This document shows positions 52,200 to 64,000 of a stretch of 64,000 bases of DNA, in pieces. The stretch comes from Melitaea cinxia. Lineage: Eukaryota > Arthropoda > Insecta > Lepidoptera > Nymphalidae. The stretch's first letter is position 1; the number at the start of each line of letters is the position of its first letter. The translations under genes were made by a program, and so were the position numbers. Where the stretch lies: NCBI RefSeq assembly GCF_905220565.1, contig NC_059398.1, forward strand, positions 3,162,001 to 3,226,000, read 5' to 3'. The notes beneath the pieces are model-generated. The model was not told where the DNA came from. It saw only the letters and a program-made list of their open reading frames with translations, and ran no database searches.

Positions 52200-55100
52200 A
52201 TGAGTTCAGACTCTTATTCTGTCCCCTTTTTATGCAATTTTGATGGTCAATTAAATGACACAGGTAATGTTTGGTTCCATTCAAATACCTTATTAAAACA
52301 CAAATCCGTAACTGTTTTATTAACTCAATAAAATCCATTTTAGACTCTGTAATTGTAAAGAATTTGTGGTCTGGCTATTGGTTATTAGAAGATGTAAATT
52401 TATCCAAGCAAATCATAACTGAGGGAGTGGAAGCAGACACTATTACAAATAGGCTTAAGGATGGTGGCCACGACAACAAAATGTCTGAGAAAATGTTGCA
52501 AATGGCAATTAGTTCACTCTTAACATTTTGTGAAAGAAATTGGAATCCTCATCCAGATGAATTTAACTTAGAGAAACATCTTGGCATTGAATGGCCTAAG
52601 AGTTTAGATGTATCTACTCTACTACAAAGGGACTCAGAACCTATGTACGCTAACATTTTGTACCCAGAGCTTTTATATTTGTCTTCTCAAATTTTTTCTG
52701 CACTCTCCTCTTTTGAGCCAAGTTTAGTAAGTATTTATTATTATTAAAATTTACTATCTGCTTAAAATATAGATATTAATATCTAAAATACAATAATTAA
52801 AATCTTTGATTTTATAATTATACAACACTAGCTTCTGGCCGCGACTTCGTCCGCATGAAATAGTTACTTTTAGCTAATACTAACTTTAATAATTTGCGAA
52901 ACTTTAACATTTTACGTAGCGCACGCAGCGAAAGCTCTCAAAACAAAAAAAAAATGCCGATATTGAAACATTGGTCATTGGTGCTCCACTCCTATTGGTC
53001 TTAGCGAGATGATATATAGCCTATAGCCTTCTTGAATTATCTAATCTCTTCCTCTCTTATCTAACACTGAAAAAAAATTATAAATCGGACCAGTAGTTCC
53101 TGAGATTAGCGTGTTCAAACAGTCAAACAAACAAACTCTTCAGCTTTATAATATTAGTATAGATTAAATAACAGTTTCATTAGCAATCACAGTTTTAAAG
53201 TTTATCTCCGGTTATATTTTTATGTTTATAAAATATAAGCTTTTTATATTAATTAGTATTTTCAAATATTTTCAGGTAAATCTGTGGTGGCATTTTCGAA
53301 GTAAAGTTACACACCAAAGAACTTTGGAAGATACAAGCGCCACTCTTTTTAATGAACTTGAACTTATAATAGCTAAGTTATACAATGAATCACAAACATT
53401 GGACGACAATAGGCTGAAAATCCTACTGTATTGTGAAATAGCTCAAGCTTACTTATTATATGGTAGAGTTCAAAAAGTTGATGAATATTTGATAAAAGCT
53501 AGAGAATTGGCTGGACTGAAATTAGAATTGACTGGTAAGATTTATCATAATTTTATATTAAAAACAAATGAGTAGGAAGATAGAGAAAGGTTAAATAAAA
53601 AAAAACTTCATTGCAGGTATTTAAATGATAATTAATAAAAACATTAAATATTAAATTAGTCTTCTTACTATTAGCAAGGTGTACTAGAAATAGTTTTTAA
53701 AATTAATTAAATTACTACACTTTAGTAGTGCAAGTAATGATACATAAACCTACATACAATGCAAATTTGAAATGCAACATAATATTATAGTACATTTAAT
53801 ACCTTGTAATGTAATTTTAGACTAATTTAATTTATAATAAATTGTTATTTTAGGTGTTCTAGGCAAGCGCACAAAGTTCCAACAAGAAGCATTAGCACAA
53901 TTAGCATTATCTAGTGAGCTGGACGAAAACTTTGAACGTCCTTCTGCCGAACAGAGCCATGGTGGGTCAGACCTCCCACAGGATATAGAGCTACAAGATG
54001 ACCTCAGGTTAAGCAAGATTCAGTTCAATGAGAATATAATGCAAGCTGAGCTGCCTAGCTTAGAACAAACTCTTTGTTTGTTGACTGTGTAAGTAGATAA
54101 TTTTTAAATCTAATTATTTAATTTCCTATAGATATATTTATTAATATAAAGGAACCCTCTTTGTATTTTAACAATTGAGAAAAATCTATAGTTTATAAAA
54201 AATAAAAATGTTATGTAGAGTGAGAGTGAAAAAGAAGTAGTAATAGGTCAATTCAGGTGGATCCATGTTCATCTGAAAACGGGTTATGTTGCATAAATTC
54301 CCAGTTTAGTTGTATTGTTAAAATAATACAATTAATTCTATTTTCAACAGACTTCAGAAAAGGAGAAGGTTAATAATATATAATAAATTCTATTTTTAAC
54401 AGACTTCAAAAAACGAAGAGGTTTATCTTTTAACTTATTACTGTGTGGACCGATTTTGATGTTTCTTTTTTTAGTAGAAAGATGTCAAATGTGATGCCAT
54501 AATTTTAGTCGAAACTCTGACAAGCACTTTTTGAGCTATCTCTAATAATGCACATTTATTCGACTATTATTTCGTTTACCTATGTTGTACTACTGGTCCA
54601 TGTAATTTTTTCAAGCAAACACACTTACACACACACACACACACACTTCAGCCTAACGCAGTCCACTGCTGGACATAAGCCTCCACAAGCTCACGCCAGT
54701 AAGGGCGCGAACTCATGAGTTTTGCCCATAGTCATCACACTGGGCAGGCGGGTTTGTGATCGACAACATAATCCAAGCAAACATAATTATGTAATGGGAA
54801 TGCTTTGTACGAAAATGTTAATCAAACAAAGAATTCCGTACCAAAATGTAAAATAAAAATCCTTATAATGATTTCAGTCAATATCTACAGAAATCCCAAC
54901 CGAAGGATGATCTAATGAATGAAGAGTTACAACCATATATTGATGCTGTGTTATCTCAGAAGAAAGGGCCGTGGTCGACCAGAGTAGCCGCTTTGTTGAT
55001 ACGATGCAAACTAGAGGCTAGTCACAAGAGAACTGTTGAAAGGGCCATGTTGCAATGTGAGACAATTGTCAATGATAAGTCTGGAGTCACTAATACAAGC

Positions 55101-58100
55101 AGGTAATTGCAAATTGCTTATTAGATTAAATTAATGATATTATTAATGAATAGTATTTTAATAAGCCATCAACTATAGGTCTATTAAAAATATTAATTTT
55201 GTCCAAAATTGTAACAATAATACCATTTTTAATCTTTCATCAATTTCCATAAACATTATGCCTTTAAAAAAAATGCCAATTTACAATTTTACAAAAAAAA
55301 AAAAAAAAGAAATAGTACCTCCTAACTAATAAAAACTGTACCTTAGAAGAATGTATTTAAATGTTGACAAATTATTTCAAACCAAAAAATCTTTTGACAG
55401 ATTGTCATACCTATGGGCGACTGGTTTGTCCCCATCATGGACATGGAGACAGCAACTTGCAGACTTATATTTGAGTTTAGGTCTCGTGAAGGCCGCTCTA
55501 AATGAGTATCAAGCTCTGCAATTATGGGAGGATGTTATTGTGTGCTACACTTTATTGCAACTAAGGCATAAGGTATATTTTTTACTTCCTTGTTAATAAA
55601 GCTAAGATGGGAGAAAAATTATCTTTTTATATATTTGATATTATAATCTTTATAAAAAGATGAAAATAAACTCAGATTATTTCTAATGAATTAGGAAGCA
55701 TTTACTAAAGTCTTATGTGTATATACCTATATACTACTTAATATAGACTTAGTAAACATTTTAAAATGACTTGCAGATTAAGTTATTTCAAAAACATCTT
55801 TAAAAGAATTTTGTGACTAACTTACTGAATCTCATATTCATTTTAAGTTGAGTCAGTATATTACAGAGGCTTTGGCCTAATTTTGTATCATAGTTCTTAA
55901 AAAAAAAAAAATTTTGGAATGGATTTTTATTTAGACTAATAAACATTTATTTATTTAATAATTAAAAAATGTTGTTTAAATAATCCGTTATTGTTTTTGC
56001 TCTTTTAATAAATTGTTAATAATTGGACTACTTTTATGTATTTGTTATGGCTGTTTAAGTTATTGTAATATTTTGCACTATAATAGGCTGCTGAAGTGAT
56101 TCAACAACAGATCAACATCAAACCAACAGTGAAACTATACTGCCTCCTCGGAGATGCTACAGGTAATACGGCTTTCAAACTATTGGTATAAAATTTAAAA
56201 CGAAAGAAAGTTATATGTATCTTACATAAAACTTTATGAATTCTAGTATTTGAAATAAAATTTATATTTAGTAAGCCAATCAATTTGGACATGTTAGGTT
56301 AGTGTCAAGGAGACATCTGGCATGAATATAAATAAATATATTATTATTATATTTTAACAAATTATTGATTTCTCAACAGATGATGTAACTTGTTACGCCA
56401 AGGCTTGGGAGTTTTCGAACTGTAAAAGTAGCAGAGCTCAAAGACACTGGGGCAACTATCTCTTTGATCACAAGAAATATGATGAGTGCATTCCACATTT
56501 TGAAAAATCAGTAGAAATTAATTCTATTCAAGAAAGTGTCTGGCTGAGATTGGGGTAAGGTTTCTTTTAATTAAATTTCGGATAGGAGTACCCATTTTAG
56601 GACTAATTACATAAAATTAAAAACTCAATTAATTAATAAATTTCAATTTATTACAATGTCACAGATTAAACATACATAAGGATTAAACATACAAGAGGAA
56701 ACTCTTAGATGTGTATGTGAGTTAATGAAGTTATTACGGTCCCTGCTTTTCTGTCATTCATTCTTAGTATTTTACCCACTTGCCTGTCTCCCTTATGATA
56801 TAGGATGTGTCAATTTTAATAATTTTGTCAGTCAGTCAGCTCAGCCTGTTGCAGTCCACTGCTGGACATAGGCCTCCCCAAGTTCGCGCCAGACATCCCG
56901 ATTTTCCGCAATCCTCATCCAGCCTAACAAAAATAATAATGTTGTATACAATCAAAATTAAATATATGTTTAATACATATATATGGTTACTTTTTTCCAG
57001 CTTTGCAGCATTGGAAACAGAAAAATGGGAGTTGTCAGCTAAAGCATACCGAATGTATACATATTTACATCCAAACACATTTGAGGCCTGGAACAATTTA
57101 GCGAAAGTTTATGTGAAACAAGGCGATAAAAATCGTGCGTATAGAGCGCTAATGGAAGCTCTGAGATTTAATTACGATAATTGGAAGGTACGATTAAATT
57201 AATATTTTTTGTTTAAAAATGATTTATCAACAAAAACGTAGGTACATATAACACAATTACAATTAATTGCTTACTTAATTAAAATTTCAAAAAAAAATAC
57301 ATTTTTTTAAGCAAGTAATCTGTGAAAATAAATTGTTTACCATTATGAAAATTCATACTTATTTTGTTCTCAAATTATGGAATAAAAAAAAACAAACCCA
57401 GCAGCAACCTAGATTAAATTTTGAAAGTTTACGTGCTTTTAAAGTTTAGCATTTTGAATGAAACACAACTCTTGCAATTATATTATTTGTACAGAAAACT
57501 TCAAATTCGTTTAATTTTTATTTTTATTTATAGCTTTGGGAAAATGTAATACTAGTAAGTATAGACACAGGTCATTTTGAGGACGTCATGAGAGGTGTTC
57601 ACAGGCTACTTGATATCAAGAATAAGTTTGACGATGTCGAAGTACTGTCGTTGTTTGCGAAAGCGATCGTTCAAGACAGCAAGGACGCTGATGGGAACAG
57701 TACTGCCAGGTATAAAAATATAAAATATTATATAATTATAATTTTTAGTAGCATTTTCGTATGTTCTGATTCGGTGGTGGTGGATTTATTTATCGTTTCT
57801 TAAACGACTGTTAAGCTTCCGAATAACCATTCAACCAGTAAGATCCCACTGCTGGGCATAGGCCTCTTTCTATATGTCTCGGTTTGGAGTTTTATCTACC
57901 ACGCTGCTCTGTTATGAGTAACGATCGCTATCAAGTGTACATGATAACAACCGGGACCGATAATGGCTTTAGCTATTAAGTGCCTTCGGAGGCACGGTGG
58001 GAAGACCTACAAGGACTGACATCCAAACTGGGATCCAGCGGGTACATCGTTCCATAGCTTAATTGGCTAGAGCGCCGACACGGTCAGTCGGAGACGCAGG

Positions 58101-59338
58101 TTCAATCCCCGCTGGAGCGGTCAATTTTTGATATGTTATTCAAAAGTATCAAAACTGGGAACTAATATTAGTACTAATAGAAATATCCATCCCGAGCGGT
58201 AATTGAACCCGCAAACTGCCAGTCTTTACGAGCTTACACGGCATACCTAAGTACACACGTAGATATTCCGAACAGAAGCTTACAAATACCTATGTGATAT
58301 TTGATGTAGAAAACGTAAAGAATTGCATTAATTATTATTCTACGGGAACTACCGCGATTAGTCACCCGTGACCATGGAGCCTGTTTTTAAATGATACTCG
58401 CATTAAGTTCCATAGAATCAAAAGTGGTCATAGTGACTGTAAAGTTTAAAAATTTAATTTTTCCTGTTATCAATATTTGAAGGAAGTCATTTCTTCCATA
58501 AAATACATCAAAAGTTAAGGGGGGTCCAAAAATCGTCAAATTCATGTGACGTAATTTACGGATGGCCCTTAAGATGTAGAGTACTGTCAATATTGTAGAG
58601 AATAGAGCTCAGTGTAGTAATAATTAGAATATTTTGCCACCGAAACAAATTTTTTTTAACATGTTTATTATTCATATATTGCATCATGTTGTGAATAAAT
58701 TTTAGTGATATGCAATTTGTGTCCTTTTGAAATCGTTTCGTTTATTATTTTACTATAATTATTATATTATGTACAATATAATATTTAATTTTGAAAACGT
58801 GCAATTTTTTACATTAATGAATTGGTGCAGGTTAAGAAAACGTGCTGTAGAAATGTTTGGAAGAATTACAGCAGTTCATCAGAACAAGCCAGAAATATGG
58901 CAACTGTACTCAGATATAAGTCCAACATACTTGTTGAAAGGGCAAAGATTATTGAAAGCTTATAAAGGATTCACACAGGTAAAAACTTGCAATCCTAATT
59001 AAAAAGGAAAACTAATTAGTTTTTTTTTGTCATATATGTATGTATTTGTTTTAATAACTTTTTTTTTCCAGAGTGGCAACTGGTCTAACAATCCAGAAAC
59101 ATGTTTAAAAGTGATGGAACTAACAGAACTTCTATTAGACTACAGTTTAAAAGCTAGGCAGGAAGCAGAAGATAAAGATATTCTTCAAGCCAATCAACAA
59201 TTATCATCAGCTCGCTTGACTGGGCAGGCCGTTATAAGAGCAGTAGAGAAACAAGATTGGCCTGAAACCCAACAATTACTTAAAGTTTTGAAAGAATTAT
59301 TCAATAATGTTACAGAATATATGAAATCTGTTATGTAA
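52200..59338 (+). CDS. TTC27: Tetratricopeptide repeat protein 27 (TTC27)
   Basis: Twelve exons join in frame into about 806 residues (human TTC27 is about 840): 52,200-52,263; 52,344-52,726; 53,276-53,534; 53,854-54,088; 54,878-55,102; 55,347-55,572; 56,087-56,162; 56,380-56,554; 57,001-57,187; 57,534-57,709; 58,831-58,978; 59,072-59,338. Every junction has GT/AG ends and no internal stop. The N-terminal half is helical without clear repeats (e.g. SLLTFCERNWNPHPDEF near residue 80-95). From about residue 500 to 640 there are consecutive TPR units, with RAQRHWGNYLFDHKKYDECI, EAWNNLAKVYVKQGDKNRAY and neighbours showing the W/Y-G-A spacing of TPR helices. WATGLSPSWTWRQQLADLYL (exon 6) is also typical of the family. 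TTC27 is a conserved TPR protein thought to act as a chaperone co-factor; its exact role in insects is not visible here. Introns carry repeats at 52,830, 54,402, 54,648, 56,830 and 57,829-58,140. Confidence 0.9.
52830..53163 (-). repeat. Helitron/HLE-like repeat in TTC27 intron 2
   Basis: Begins CTAGCTTCTGGCCGCGACTT and ends CTTTATAATATTAGTATAGA on the plus strand. It is the longest copy of its family here. Confidence 0.55.
54402..54620 (+). repeat. GAAGTCGG-family repeat in TTC27 intron 4
   Basis: Starts CAGACTTCAAAAAACGAAGAGG (first 20 bases diagnostic), then ACCGATTTTGATG and TTATTCGACTATTATTTCG. Fragments of the same family also occur at about 16,430-16,540, 33,065-33,180, 34,946-35,130 and 63,584-63,650. 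Confidence 0.5.
54648..54762 (+). repeat. Fragment of the ATC-headed SINE-like family
   Basis: An (AC)n run at about 54,620-54,646 precedes GTCCACTGCTGGACATAAGC and GGGCAGGCGGGTT, the 5' third of the family. It sits in TTC27 intron 4. Similar short fragments occur at about 1,083-1,145, 19,550-19,596 and 56,830-56,905. Confidence 0.6.
57829..58047 (-). repeat. SINE-like repeat inside TTC27 intron 10
   Basis: Inverted copy of the GCCTATGCCCAGCAGTGGGA ... GGTCCCGGTTGTTATC family, followed by a GTGCCTTCGGAGGCAC palindrome and then the tRNA-like unit at 58,048. Confidence 0.65.
58048..58120 (+). repeat. tRNA-like repeat unit (tRNA pseudogene)
   Basis: A 73-base unit with a tRNA-like layout: acceptor halves CGTTCCA/TGGAGCG, box A-like TAGCTTAATTGG and a damaged box B (GGTTCAATCCC). 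The putative anticodon loop ACGGTCA lacks the universal U33. It is nearly the same as the minus-strand unit at 34,533-34,605, and the similarity goes on into the 3' flank (CAATTTTTGATATG). It is therefore a dispersed repeat rather than a working tRNA gene. Confidence 0.7.
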
Positions 59339-59361
59339 TACTAGTTTTATTTTTTAATTGA

Positions 59362-59367
59362 AATAAA
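59362..59367 (+). terminator. Poly(A) signal AATAAA of TTC27
   Basis: Canonical hexamer 24 bases after the TTC27 stop codon, in an A/T-rich 3' end. Confidence 0.55.
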
Positions 59368-59442
59368 TACATTTATAATTTATTAAATGAATATAAATTA
59401 GGAAACAATATATTTTTTGCATTTTCATTTTCATTGTCATAT

Positions 59443-59686
59443 CTTTAAAATAAATGAACAAGAAAATTAAATGAAAAAATTATAATACATTTTCTGCTGA
59501 ACATTTAGTTTCATTTAAATTTGCCAAAGCGAAGTATTGTCCTCACAGCGACCAACCAAGTTCTTAAAATAAATGAACAAGAAAATTAAATGAATAAATT
59601 ATAATGCATTTACTACTGAACATTTAAAGATTCATTTAAATTTGCCAGAGCAAAGTATTGTCCTCATAGAAGCCAACCAACAAGTT
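59443..59686 (+). repeat. Tandem duplication of a ~119 bp unit
   Basis: The segment beginning TTAAAATAAATGAACAAG recurs 119 bases later. Both copies continue through CATTTAAATTTGCCA and AGTATTGTCCTCA and end in CAACCAA. The copies differ by scattered substitutions and small indels, so the duplication is not very recent. Confidence 0.75.
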
Positions 59687-60119
59687 CTATTCACCTACCT
59701 AATATTTCTACGTTTTTTTACAAGTCTACCGGGAAGGTTAAAAAAATGGTGTAAATAACAGAATAATTAATTATCTTTTTCTTGTAGTTCATTATTTGTA
59801 ACTAGCAACTCTTCTGCATGGCATTTCGTTTTTCATTGTCTTGATAAGCTAATAATTACAAATTATGAAATGTGTAATTATAGTTATAATCTAATAAAGT
59901 AAAAAATTAAAACAATAAAATCGAATATCTAATTGTTACGCTGATTTAATAATTTTCCTTTAACAATATTTTGAAATATCAAATGTAGTAACAACAGAAC
60001 GGGTTATGACGTTTAATGTCACTGAAACTGGGAGTATGTGAATTGTGAATAAAAAGTCGTCAATAATAAATTAAATTATAATGAAAAGTCTATTGTAAAC
60101 GTATAATTATCGTTCGACA

Positions 60120-63100
60120 ATGGCGACCGCGAACGAGGAAGAAGTTCTAGAAGGTTTCCTCTGTCCAATTTGTAAGGCTGATTTAAAATCGGCGAGCCAA
60201 CTTACGAGTCATTTTGAAAGCCTTCATCAAGAAGAGCAGGATGTTCTGAAATCTCTAAAGGATATATTCGGTAAAGCCAAGAAAATTATACTCAACACAG
60301 ACGATTCGGACTTAAAAGAAACATTCGATCGTGCCCTAAAGTTAAATACTCGAGAATACTATTATCCCCTCGAGGAGCAGACAGTAGGTGTATCTAGAAG
60401 TTCCACTGATTATTTCAAGGCTGTACGTTCATCAAGATTGGAGAGATATGCTATTGAGACTAATAAACTATTAATAAGACTGGATAAATTAGTGTGTAAC
60501 ATGCCCAGCGACCCCAACCATAGAAAACAATATGAACAGGAAGTGAGTAACACCTCCTTATTAATCTCTTTTAGGTTTTCGGACATAAAAATTAAATAGA
60601 TCTCATATCTATTATTATTAATTTAATTTGAATGTAGTAGTATAAATTGTTAATTTTTTCAAACAATTTATTTTAATTTGAATGAATATTAAAATGTAAA
60701 ATATGTACCTATATTCTATTCTATTAAATATGTTCCTATATTCTCTCTCTTATATCTTTCTAGATCTTCATTAAATATACTAATTTAAAACTGTGAAAGT
60801 TCCACTTTCTAGCTTGGTCTATTTTAATTACTTTTATTTTTACACAAAATTATTAAATAATATTCATAAAGTGAAATTAAATTATTTATGGTTATAAAAA
60901 AACATTTTCATTTACAGAAATTATTTTAAAAAATCCAAAGTTTGCTAACTATTGAATAATACTAACACTCACCAACTACAATTATATAATTTGCATACTA
61001 TTTCTATGATTTATGTGTCATTATAATATTTAACTTATTTTAGTTTGTCGTTTTGAATTCTTGCGATGATTATGGGTACATTGTTCTTGTGTAATCAACC
61101 GAAAACAAAATACAAAAAATGTCCTATTTGAGTTATAAGTTGTTAATGACGGTGAAGGTTTAAAAAAATATAAACGTCCTATTTATCATTGAGGTATAGC
61201 AGAAACTTTTCTGCTGAAAATCTTAATCTACCTTATCAAATATAATATAATAATAATAATGCTTTTAAGTAGTGTTGTGTACCTGTGGTGAATAAGGTAG
61301 CCAGAGCTCCCGGAAAGGGTTAAAGATAGGGTCTGCGCACTTGCAATGCTTCTGGTGTTGCCGGTTACCGTAGGCCTACTTACCTATTGTAACTGCTTAC
61401 CATCATCAGGTGAGCTGTATGCTTGTTTTAACTATAAGTACAAGAAAAATCTAAATATTGTAATTTACTTTTCAGATCGTACCATGGTTAGATGGTTCGT
61501 CAGTAAAGCTCTGCCCCAACTGCGCTAAAGCATTTAACTTGACAAGAAGGAAACATCACTGTAGATTGTGTGGCTCAATTCTCTGTCATGACTGCTCTGT
61601 ATTTCTAGACTTAAACATAGCCAGTAAGTAAAAAAATATAAAATGGGTCTCATTATCGGACTTAATTTTAAGTGGCCTTTTTCCACATTATTTTAAACAA
61701 AATTCTTTTAAAGGTTTTCATAGTTAGAATTGTTGAAAAGCGGGTTAGACTAGTTTTGGAAATTACTTCTGGATTTGTAGTTACTCCTGCTGTCATTTAT
61801 ATCTTATCCATAGATAATAATAATATATTTAAATAAAATATTTAATGATTTTCTTCATGCTAAGCCAGAGGAGAAAAAGTTCTAATGGTGATAATTATTC
61901 TAAACTAGCTGACCCGGCGAACTTCGTATCGCCTAACACAAACTTTATCGTATGGTATTAAAGTTCAAATTGACTTTTAAGTATTATCACAAATCTTTTG
62001 TATGGGAGTATAGAAAAGTGTTGTTTTTAGACTTTTTCAGGAAAGTAAAAAAATTTTTTTTTTTTCTTAGAATTTTTCTCTCCGTAAGAACCATCCTCGT
62101 ACTTCAAGGAATATTTTAAAAAAAGAATTAGCGAAATCGGTCCAACCGTTCTCGAGTTTTGCGCTTAGCAACACATTCAGCGACTCATTTTTATATTATA
62201 GATTATACTTACATAGCATTTTTAAAAAATTGTAATTGTCAGCATCAAACATTAGGAACTACAGTGTTACTCTTTATATTCCTAACATAAAAAAGGGCGA
62301 AGTCTCATATACCATAATTACTGTTTCAGAATCAATAGTTGATCCGTCCAGACCCCAAACATCTCAAGCTGAGGAAGTTAATGAGAAAAATGGCATGCGT
62401 CTATGTGAACACTGTTACAATCTAATAGAGTTGCGGAAACAAGTACAGGAGAATAGAAATGCTAAGACTATTCTAGTGACGGCCTATGATCAAATGAGAA
62501 GCTTAATGGACCAAGCAAAGCCTGCTGTGGCCATGTATGAAAAGGTAGAGTCTATATTTATACTAATAATCTTTTTTTTTCACGGCGTTTAGCAGGTAGA
62601 CATGAATAATTTTGCCAATTTAATGTAGGAGCTAAAAGATTATTTGGTGAGATTGAGAATGCAATCTTACATACTAATATTATAAAACTGACGACTTTGT
62701 TTGCTTGAACACACTGATCTTAAGATCTACTGGTCCGAATTGAAATATTCTTTTTGTGTTGTATGATTGATTCACTTACCAAGGAAGGCTATAGGTTTAC
62801 TTATATTTCTAAACTAATCTAATAAAAGGGGTTGTTACTCTTTTACGCAAAAATACTAAACTTGTAATGAAACATGGTACATTGAATGTAAATCCCATGG
62901 AAATCCATGGCATCTGAATTAATGCAGGTAAAACAACGAGGTGCAACTTTTGTTACTTGAATAACAAATCTTCTTTCACATTTGTAACTTTTGGAATATT
63001 CGTTTTAGATGTGCCAAAGCCTGTTCGATGGAGAAACAACGTATAATCTCTCAGATATAAACGCGATCCGTGGCCGCATCGGCAAACTTGCGGAAGGTAT

Positions 63101-63562
63101 TGATCTACTCAGTAAACAGATTGTCGCTTTCCCTGCAGAACCGGGTACTAGACAAGCAAAACTACAGAATTCGATTAGACAAGCAGCTTCACATTATATT
63201 AAGGTAATTTTTAAATATAATAAATTTAGGGCCTGTTTATGTAATGGCCAAATCATTCACTAAAGATTGTATAAAGCTAACTGTGAAAAACGTTACTCTT
63301 TTAGGAAGAACTTTTGTCACTGCGAAAGTTACCAACAGAGGCACAGATAGAAGAAGTAAGAAGACAGCGATACGAACGTGCCCAGAGACAAATACAAAGA
63401 GAGAGAATGAGAAATGAGAGGGAGAGACGGGACGAGGGAGCGGAGCCTAGCGGCTCTTGGGTGGATAATACCTCCCAAGACGATGACAACCCGCTACTGG
63501 AACAGATGAACATAATAAGAGGTTATATTAAAGAGGCAAGGAAAGAACTGAGATTTGAGGAG
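60120..63562 (+). CDS. Rbsn-5: Rabenosyn-5, N-terminal part (gene runs off the right edge)
   Basis: Five exons join in frame: 60,120-60,542; 61,476-61,623; 62,330-62,544; 63,009-63,203; 63,305-63,562, giving 413 residues before the next, unseen exon. Rabenosyn-5 is an early-endosome Rab5/Rab4 effector that works with Vps45 in fusion and recycling. A C2H2 finger sits at the N-terminus (C15, C18, H31, H36). A FYVE domain starts at about residue 145 with W145, C154/C157, the PI3P-binding RRKHHCRLCG (165-174), C178/C181, and the last pair C216/C219 in exon 3. A Gln/Glu/Arg-rich helix in exon 5 (EVRRQRYERAQRQIQRERM) is followed by NPLLEQMNIIRGYIKEARKE (389 on), which resembles the C-terminal Rab5-binding hairpin of the family. 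So the missing part is probably one short last exon. The start codon is the first ATG before the conserved zinc finger. Confidence 0.9.
61905..62205 (+). repeat. Dispersed repeat in Rabenosyn intron 2
   Basis: From CTAGCTGACCCGGCGAACTT to CATTTTTATATTATAGATTA; a related minus-strand copy is at about 39,905-40,105 (GAAGTTCGCCAGGTCAGCTA). Confidence 0.55.
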
Positions 63563-64000
63563 GTAATTTATGATACTGTTTTCTTTGACTTCAAAAAAAA
63601 AATGAGACGAGGTTCTCAATTCAATTGTTTGTTTTATGTGTGTTACCACTGTTATAGTTCGCGTCATGTAAAAAGAACGCTGGTCTTGAAGCTGCGCAGA
63701 AGCGATTTATCGGTCTATTTGGTGGTACGGGGTAGGGGACGGGAGTGTTTATCACGTGTCGCATGCTTGCCGGTGTGCTATTGGTTGGACAGTTTGACGT
63801 CGACTCAAAATATTATCGCGCACAAAAGTTTTAAATTACAAAATTCTCCATTTACTATTTATTTCACTAAAAAACAAATATCAATTTATCATTTTAAACA
63901 CATAAAAACTATTAAGATACGAATATCGAGAGTACAGATAATATTTTTGAATACGACATTTCAATAACTAAAAAATTTGTTATTGCTTTTGTTTAAAAAA
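63563..64000. other. Rabenosyn intron at the right edge
   Basis: Starts with the donor GTAATT after exon 5. It holds a GAAGTCGG-family fragment (63,584-63,650) and a GC-richer tract at 63,655-63,800, and no further exon. Confidence 0.55.

Larger units (their letters stand above)
59339..60119. other. TTC27-Rabenosyn intergenic region with a tandem duplication
   Basis: Holds the 3' end of TTC27, two copies of a unit of about 119 bp (separate entry), then AT-rich sequence that must contain the Rabenosyn promoter. No core promoter motif was assigned. Confidence 0.5.

Noticed and set aside
1..64000. A novel defence, biosynthetic or selfish gene system
   Set aside because: All well-supported genes are conserved animal housekeeping or ciliary genes, and the rest is repeat-rich non-coding DNA; nothing in the window supports a new multi-gene system.

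Overview
The window looks like nuclear DNA from a moth or butterfly. It is AT-rich, its genes are split by spliceosomal introns, and it is crowded with short dispersed repeats of types common in Lepidoptera: elements with ATC/ATG microsatellite tails, elements bounded by ACCGACTTCAA ends, a tRNA-headed SINE and a TAAA-tailed retroposon 3' end. The gene products are animal proteins (TMEM201/Samp1, TTC27, Rabenosyn-5). No operons, CRISPR arrays, phage or bacterial features were seen. The species cannot be told from the sequence alone.

Positions 1 to about 41,450 hold no convincing complete coding gene. At 41,450-41,735 on the minus strand lies a first coding exon with a good splice donor; its last residues resemble the N-terminal domain of HECW-type E3 ubiquitin ligases. 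No downstream exon of that gene was found, so if the model is right the gene-free left two thirds is a first intron of more than 41 kb. This stretch contains many mobile-element copies (among them a Harbinger-like element nested in an older SINE), a microRNA-like hairpin at 13,473-13,528, and several CpG/GC-rich patches. One patch, with a splice donor at 36,147, could be an alternative minus-strand promoter.

The right third (about 43.7-64 kb) is gene dense. In order: an 81-residue coiled-coil-like protein (43,741-44,212, +, two coding exons); a five-exon gene of about 205 residues that may be a CFAP107-like axonemal protein (44,734-48,748, +); a five-exon homologue of the inner nuclear membrane protein TMEM201/Samp1/Ima1 (49,115-51,645, -); a twelve-exon TTC27 homologue (52,200-59,338, +); and the first five coding exons of Rabenosyn-5 (60,120-63,562, +), cut off by the right edge. 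TMEM201 and TTC27 start head to head across about 550 bp and probably share a promoter region. The CFAP107-like gene and TMEM201 converge tail to tail. The genes have unrelated roles (cilium, nuclear envelope, TPR co-factor, endosome), so this is an ordinary gene neighbourhood rather than a dedicated pathway.

Exon limits were set by hand from GT/AG sites and reading-frame continuity. The four multi-exon models join in frame without internal stops. Gene names rest on recognised motifs and family memory, not on a database search.
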